Of a DNA stretch of 16,131 nucleotides, positions 12,648 through 16,131 are shown piece after piece; position 1 is the first letter of the stretch; the number at the start of each line of letters is the position of its first letter. The notes beneath the pieces were generated by a model. The model saw only the letters and a program-made list of their open reading frames with translations, was not told where the DNA came from and searched no databases. Source of the DNA: Candidatus Odinarchaeota archaeon (GTDB lineage: Archaea > Asgardarchaeota > Baldrarchaeia > Baldrarchaeales > DXJG01); NCBI GenBank assembly GCA_021158895.1, contig JAGGSW010000099.1, positions 1 through 16,131 of the forward strand, given 5' to 3'. Position numbers and translations under genes: made by a program.

Positions 12648-13805
12648 TTCCACCTCGCTTTTGAAAAGGTCATGGGCGGCTTTCGGGGGGAACGGTAAAG
12701 CACCCCACATGGAAGATTTCAAACCAATATTCCAAGCAGCAACCAAATGTCTATCTGCCTCAAAACCACACTTTTTGCAACGGTATAATTGCCCATTCGG
12801 CTTATTTAATTCGCCACATATCGGGCATATACGAGAAGTATTTTTAGCATTAATTTTCTCATGTTCATAGCCAAACTCCATCGACTTATACGAAATATAT
12901 AGCTGTGTTTTTCTAAATGGCATTGAATGCAATCTTCGATTCATCTTCCTTCCATACCTTATTCTTCCACGTATATTTTTAAGTTTCTCCATCACGGGAC
13001 GTACGTTTTCCTCAGCAACTATCTCGGCTATAATTTTGCTTGCCTTATGGAGAGCGTAATCAACTCTTCTCTTTTCCCTTCCACAATACTTAGCTAGAAG
13101 TTTCCTCCTTTTCCTCCTCGTTTTTCGCTGAATGTTCCTTCTCTTCTTAAAATATCTATCCCTCACGTACTTTGCTTCACTAATATCTATTTTAATGAAC
13201 CTCGCATAGTTTGGCTTAACAACAGCTAAATCAATACTTTTCTCGTTAACATCTATGCCTAAAACACCATGAGGTTGTTTCGCTTCGATTTCTTTCCTAA
13301 AGGTGATGTGAAGCCAATAGCTTTCATCTTTTCTGACCAGCCTTGAGCCCTTGACTTTCCATCCTCTAAACTTCTCCGAGTATTCATGGACAATGAGTGG
13401 AATAACTTGATGACCTTTATGTGTCGCTATTTTCAAATGTTTCCAGTTAAACCAGAAAAGATGTGTATCGTCAAGAAGAACTACATTTAGAACCTCAATT
13501 TCTGGCTGCTTAATATTTCTTCTCTTCCTAGACAGCCTTCTATACGATTTGAAGATGGACAATGCCTGTGTTATAGCTGTGTACACATAATGTGAAGGGT
13601 AATCTGGGAATTTACTTCTAAGTTTTCTATAGATGAGCTTGTGAAGCTTCTTTCGTGAAGTAACGTTATTTTTAATAGCGAAGTTGAAACATGTTTTAAC
13701 CATTTCGGTATAGGTGGTGAAAAGTTCTTCTAATACACGTATTTGTTCTTCGGTTGGTTTAAGTTTAAATTTACATGTTTCAGTTAGTAACAATTTCTTT
13801 GACAC
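12627..13805 (-). CDS. tnpB: IS607 TnpB, RuvC-like RNA-guided nuclease homologue with altered RuvC-III
   Basis: This 392-residue protein is a full-length TnpB (OrfB), the ancestor-type RNA-guided nuclease related to Cas12. RuvC-I is GVLGIDVNEKSIDLAVV (Asp 185), RuvC-II is RPVMEKLKNIRGR (Glu 273), and the zinc finger is CPIC...CKKC (C327, C330, C343, C346). RuvC-III normally reads DRDxNAAxNI; here it is DRHLVAAWNI, so the expected catalytic Asp is His 353 and the conserved Asn is Val. The preceding Asp 351 remains, and some TnpBs use rearranged sites, so loss of cleavage is likely but not certain. The N-terminal wedge region (KFKLKPTEEQ) and the basic helices are intact. ATG 13805 lies inside the end of tnpA. 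The tail GALPFPPKA is encoded by GC-rich sequence that may also form guide-RNA scaffold. Confidence 0.92.
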   Translation of the reverse strand: MSKKLLLTETCKFKLKPTEEQIRVLEELFTTYTEMVKTCFNFAIKNNVTSRKKLHKLIYRKLRSKFPDYPSHYVYTAITQALSIFKSYRRLSRKRRNIKQPEIEVLNVVLLDDTHLFWFNWKHLKIATHKGHQVIPLIVHEYSEKFRGWKVKGSRLVRKDESYWLHITFRKEIEAKQPHGVLGIDVNEKSIDLAVVKPNYARFIKIDISEAKYVRDRYFKKRRNIQRKTRRKRRKLLAKYCGREKRRVDYALHKASKIIAEIVAEENVRPVMEKLKNIRGRIRYGRKMNRRLHSMPFRKTQLYISYKSMEFGYEHEKINAKNTSRICPICGELNKPNGQLYRCKKCGFEADRHLVAAWNIGLKSSMWGALPFPPKAAHDLFKSEVERIVIKC

Positions 13806-14406
13806 CTTTCACAACCTTCTTATACTTGTGACTTCTCAGACCATAGAGTTTTCCAGCAAAGCTTGAAACAATTGCAATTAAATCTTCAACTAACTCTTGA
13901 TGAACATCTTTAGGTTCTTCAACATCAACAACTTCTATTTTAACATTGTGCGAAGAGAAGTAACGTTCAAGGTATTTAAACCCAAATCTAGTTAATCTAT
14001 CCTTAAAACTAACTATAACAACTCCTATTTCCCTTCTATCAACCATGTTAAACAATTTGTTTAAACCTTTTCTGTTTTCGTCAAGACCGCTAGCAACGTC
14101 CTCCAAAATCGCTGCAACCTCATAGTTTCTTGTCCTTGCATATTTTAGCAAGTGTTGTTTCTGTCTCTCTAAATCTCCTTTCTGTTTTTGGTCATGTGAA
14201 GAAACCCTAACATAAATAGCAGCTCTTCTACTTACATCGATCTCTTTTATTCCCATTAACCTTTTAACTTCGCTTTCTGGTATCCTTCTACGACCACCAA
14301 CAGTTCTAACAACTCTAATTTTACCTTGTTTATCCCACTTCCTAAGAGTGTTTGGATGAACCCCTAATAATCTACATGCTTCCTTAAGTGTTAATAATCT
14401 CTCCAT
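13780..14406 (-). CDS. tnpA: IS607 TnpA serine recombinase (MerR-type HTH)
   Basis: This 208-residue transposase has an N-terminal MerR-like helix-turn-helix (LLTLKEACRLLGVHPNTLRKW, residues 4-24, then the GGRRRIP wing). A serine-recombinase catalytic domain follows. The nucleophile is the first Ser of YVRVSS (S69), followed by the SHDQ motif, the E-containing dimer helix (GDLERQ), and the arginine cluster KDRLTRFGF. The overall order, with the DNA-binding domain before the catalytic one, is the IS607 arrangement. It should excise and integrate a circular intermediate with little target specificity. ATG 14406 is preferred; TTG 14415 would add three residues. No ribosome binding site is visible, but a TTTATA box (14438-14443) predicts a start near 14415, giving a nearly leaderless transcript. 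Confidence 0.9.
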   Translation of the reverse strand: MERLLTLKEACRLLGVHPNTLRKWDKQGKIRVVRTVGGRRRIPESEVKRLMGIKEIDVSRRAAIYVRVSSHDQKQKGDLERQKQHLLKYARTRNYEVAAILEDVASGLDENRKGLNKLFNMVDRREIGVVIVSFKDRLTRFGFKYLERYFSSHNVKIEVVDVEEPKDVHQELVEDLIAIVSSFAGKLYGLRSHKYKKVVKGVKEIVTN

Positions 14407-14436
14407 TTTAACCAAGTTACATAATGGTAAGAAATG

Positions 14437-14446
14437 TTATAAATAG
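14437..14446 (-). promoter_or_regulatory. TATA box of IS607 tnpA
   Basis: The minus strand reads CTATTTATAA across 14437-14446, about 30 bases before tnpA ATG 14406. It overlaps the terminal ATAGTTAAC repeat, so promoter and recombination site share bases. A recombinase bound at the end could thus also control its own expression (inference). Confidence 0.45.
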
Positions 14447-14587
14447 TTAACTTTTTTGAATCTGCTGGTTTACCCACTAAATTAATATTTACTTAACCAA
14501 CAACATAAGAACATTAAACATGCTCATGCAAATGAAAATATTACTGGTACAGCAAACACGACGCAAAACACATCGAGGTGCACAGAG

Positions 14588-16078
14588 ATGAGCGTACAGA
14601 AAGTAGTACGCGGCGGCCTATGGCTATACATAGACACCATACTCACATGTTCCATAGGATACATATACTGGCTAATAATCTCCAGAATAGGAGGCGCAAG
14701 CATAGTCGGCTACGCAAGCACAGCAATCAGCCTAGCAACCATACTCCAAACCATAGCCCTCCTAGGCATACCAATCGGCCTACAACGATTCATCGGAAAA
14801 TCTTTTGGTAAAAAAAGATACAGCGAACTAAAATCATACTTCGCCTCCTCCCTAACATTCTCAACCATCACCCTAACATCAACATGCATCCTAATTTACC
14901 TTTTTCTCCAACCTCTCCACAATATCACACACCTTGACAACATCTACATAATACTAGCAATATTTCTCCTCCTCTTCACCGGCATAAATCTAACACTCAA
15001 AAACTTCCTAATCAGCATAATATACATAACAAACATCCTAATCGCAGACACAATAGCCAACTTCATAAGACTTTTTTTGGGAGTCCTACTAGTTCTTAAA
15101 GGATGGGGAGGAGTAGGAGCCACAGCTGGATACGTATTCTCAGCACTTACTGGCACCACCCTACTAAGTTTCTATTCCACCCGTATACTCAGAAAGTTCG
15201 GCGAAGGAAAAACAAAAATAACCTTCAAATTTATCAGCGATGTTCTAAAAGCAGGCTTCGCAAGCTGGCTACCTCAACTCATAACAATAATTGGTACTCA
15301 AATCGCTGTTCTCGCGGTCTTCGGATTTCGCGGTGCCGCCGAGGCGGGAATATATTACGTTGCGCAAGCAATATTAGGTATCGTGTTAGCACTCCCCACT
15401 TCGCTGCTTGGTTTGCTTTTCCCAGTTCTAAGCGGCATGAACGAGGGGCGCAAGAAGGCAACGTGGAAAACTATACGCATATCTCTAGCTACCTCAGTTC
15501 CCATAGCAATCGTTGCAATAATCTACTCAAAATTCATTCTAGGTTTACTTGGTCAAGAATTTACAGCAGGATGGCTAATACTCTCAATCCTCTGTTTAAG
15601 TATTCCCTTAGCATGCATAGTACAAGGAGTAACAAGCTTAACCTACGCCATGGGGTTATATAGCATGGTGCTCACAATAGGCTTAGTTATGAGCACCACT
15701 AGAGTAACCTTATATTTCCTGTTAGTTCCCATCTGGGGAGGAATCGGAGCATCAATATCATTCTTCACGGGATTTTTTGCAGGCTTTTTCGCAACAATAT
15801 ACATAGCTCACAAAGTAAAATTCAAAATAAACTGGAAATCCTTCATCACAATAACATTAATACCATCCCTAATAGGGCTTCTAATATACTTACCTAACTT
15901 ACCGTTTTACCTTGGTATTCCAATAATCCTACTTGGAACCATCGTAGCGTACACACGGCTTCATTTAATAACTCGCGAAGATCTAAGCGTAATGGCAAGA
16001 GCCGTCCTACCGCAAGAACTCATAGAACAAATAATTCCCAAACTAGATCCAATACTAAAAATACTCTTCGGAGAGTAA
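14588..16078 (+). CDS. Wzx-type polysaccharide flippase
   Basis: The 496-residue integral membrane protein belongs to the MATE/MVF superfamily branch of polysaccharide biosynthesis (Wzx/RfbX-like) proteins, which flip lipid-linked sugars across the membrane. It contains about 12-14 hydrophobic segments. The conserved N-terminal pattern is present: VVRGGLWLYIDTI, then IGGASIVGYAST and IPIGLQRFIGK. The loop PVLSGMNEGRK in the middle also fits the family. The length is normal and no frameshift is seen. ATG 14588 follows GAGGTG at 14575-14580. It is divergent from the epimerase gene and was separated from it by the IS607 insertion. Codon use is mostly A/C-ending. A stretch at about 15295-15475 is richer in G and CG dinucleotides, which may mark a recombined patch. 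The substrate is probably the glycan made by the neighbouring cluster. Confidence 0.9.
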   Translation: MSVQKVVRGGLWLYIDTILTCSIGYIYWLIISRIGGASIVGYASTAISLATILQTIALLGIPIGLQRFIGKSFGKKRYSELKSYFASSLTFSTITLTSTCILIYLFLQPLHNITHLDNIYIILAIFLLLFTGINLTLKNFLISIIYITNILIADTIANFIRLFLGVLLVLKGWGGVGATAGYVFSALTGTTLLSFYSTRILRKFGEGKTKITFKFISDVLKAGFASWLPQLITIIGTQIAVLAVFGFRGAAEAGIYYVAQAILGIVLALPTSLLGLLFPVLSGMNEGRKKATWKTIRISLATSVPIAIVAIIYSKFILGLLGQEFTAGWLILSILCLSIPLACIVQGVTSLTYAMGLYSMVLTIGLVMSTTRVTLYFLLVPIWGGIGASISFFTGFFAGFFATIYIAHKVKFKINWKSFITITLIPSLIGLLIYLPNLPFYLGIPIILLGTIVAYTRLHLITREDLSVMARAVLPQELIEQIIPKLDPILKILFGE

Positions 16079-16083
16079 ACTCA

Positions 16084-16108
16084 AAATTTTATAGTTTTTA
16101 ATTTTATC
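16084..16108 (+). terminator. T-rich terminator after the flippase
   Basis: Short T-runs (TTTT, TTTTT, TTTT) follow the flippase stop codon within 30 bases, as expected for archaeal oligo-T termination. No hairpin is visible. The window ends at 16131 without another gene. Confidence 0.4.
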
Positions 16109-16131
16109 AAACAGAATCTCACAATTACTTC

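Larger units (their letters stand above)
12620..14451 (-). mobile_element. Complete IS607-type insertion sequence
   Basis: The element comprises tnpA (serine recombinase) and tnpB in the IS607 order, overlapping by 26 bases. The 9-mer ATAGTTAAC occurs at both edges, 12623-12631 and 14443-14451, in direct orientation. That suits crossover sites of a serine recombinase, which leave no conventional terminal inverted repeats. It sits between the divergent epimerase and flippase genes. Its T-rich plus strand contrasts with the A+C-rich flanks, which suggests recent arrival. Exact ends are inferred from the repeat; a shift of a few bases is possible. TnpA appears intact; TnpB is full length but has an altered catalytic residue. 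Confidence 0.8.

Noticed and set aside
15103..15663. 186-codon plus-strand frame inside the flippase gene
   Set aside because: It is in another frame of the flippase gene and its Arg/Ser/His-rich product resembles nothing known.

Overview
This window looks like AT-rich thermophilic archaeal chromosome, most likely from the Thermoproteota/Bathyarchaeia side of the tree. The phylum is an inference from gene content, not a measured placement. The support is an Alba chromatin protein, a TATA-binding protein with the archaeal two-repeat layout, a Trm112-type zinc protein, many TTG/GTG starts with GGAGG- or GGGGG-type ribosome binding sites, recognisable TATA boxes, and poly-T terminators. No tRNA, rRNA or CRISPR array was seen.

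Positions 1-5650 are a mixed housekeeping region. It runs Alba (207-497), a tiny four-cysteine zinc-ribbon protein (771-932), the degraded right end of an IS200/IS605-type element with a TnpB C-terminal remnant (933-1116), and TBP (1210-1764). Next come a YkgJ-type cysteine-cluster protein that probably starts at CTG 1866, a 400-bp intergenic stretch rich in small dyads, and a winged-helix protein whose recognition helix carries the RRIYDI signature of eukaryotic E2F/DP factors (2860-3390). These are followed by a cyclophilin-like protein and an SplB-like radical SAM protein on the minus strand, and by a Trm112-like protein whose two zinc knuckles are split by a long charged helical insert (5006-5653).

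Positions 5611-16078 form a surface-glycan island. On the minus strand, in transcription order, are an NAD-dependent sugar epimerase, a zinc-ribbon membrane protein, a DegT-type sugar aminotransferase, a left-handed beta-helix acetyltransferase, a sugar-1-phosphate nucleotidyltransferase, and a large secreted protein with Ig-like repeats and 32 N-glycosylation sequons (hand count). A Wzx-type flippase lies divergently at the right end. Together they suggest synthesis of nucleotide-activated amino/acetamido sugars, their export on a lipid carrier, and a heavily glycosylated surface protein as a possible acceptor. No glycosyltransferase, oligosaccharyltransferase or sugar dehydrogenase is in the window, so the pathway is incomplete here.

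A complete IS607-type element (about 12620-14451; tnpA serine recombinase overlapping tnpB) sits in the divergent promoter region between the epimerase and the flippase. It is bounded by the 9-bp repeat ATAGTTAAC. Its TnpB has His where the third RuvC aspartate normally lies, so it may be nuclease-impaired. Its base composition differs sharply from the island, whose plus strand is extremely A+C-rich whichever strand encodes the gene.

The most interesting leads are the E2F-like regulator with an E2F-like site upstream of its own gene, the possibly nuclease-dead TnpB with a GC-rich candidate guide-RNA scaffold, the split Trm112, and the extreme strand asymmetry of the glycan island.
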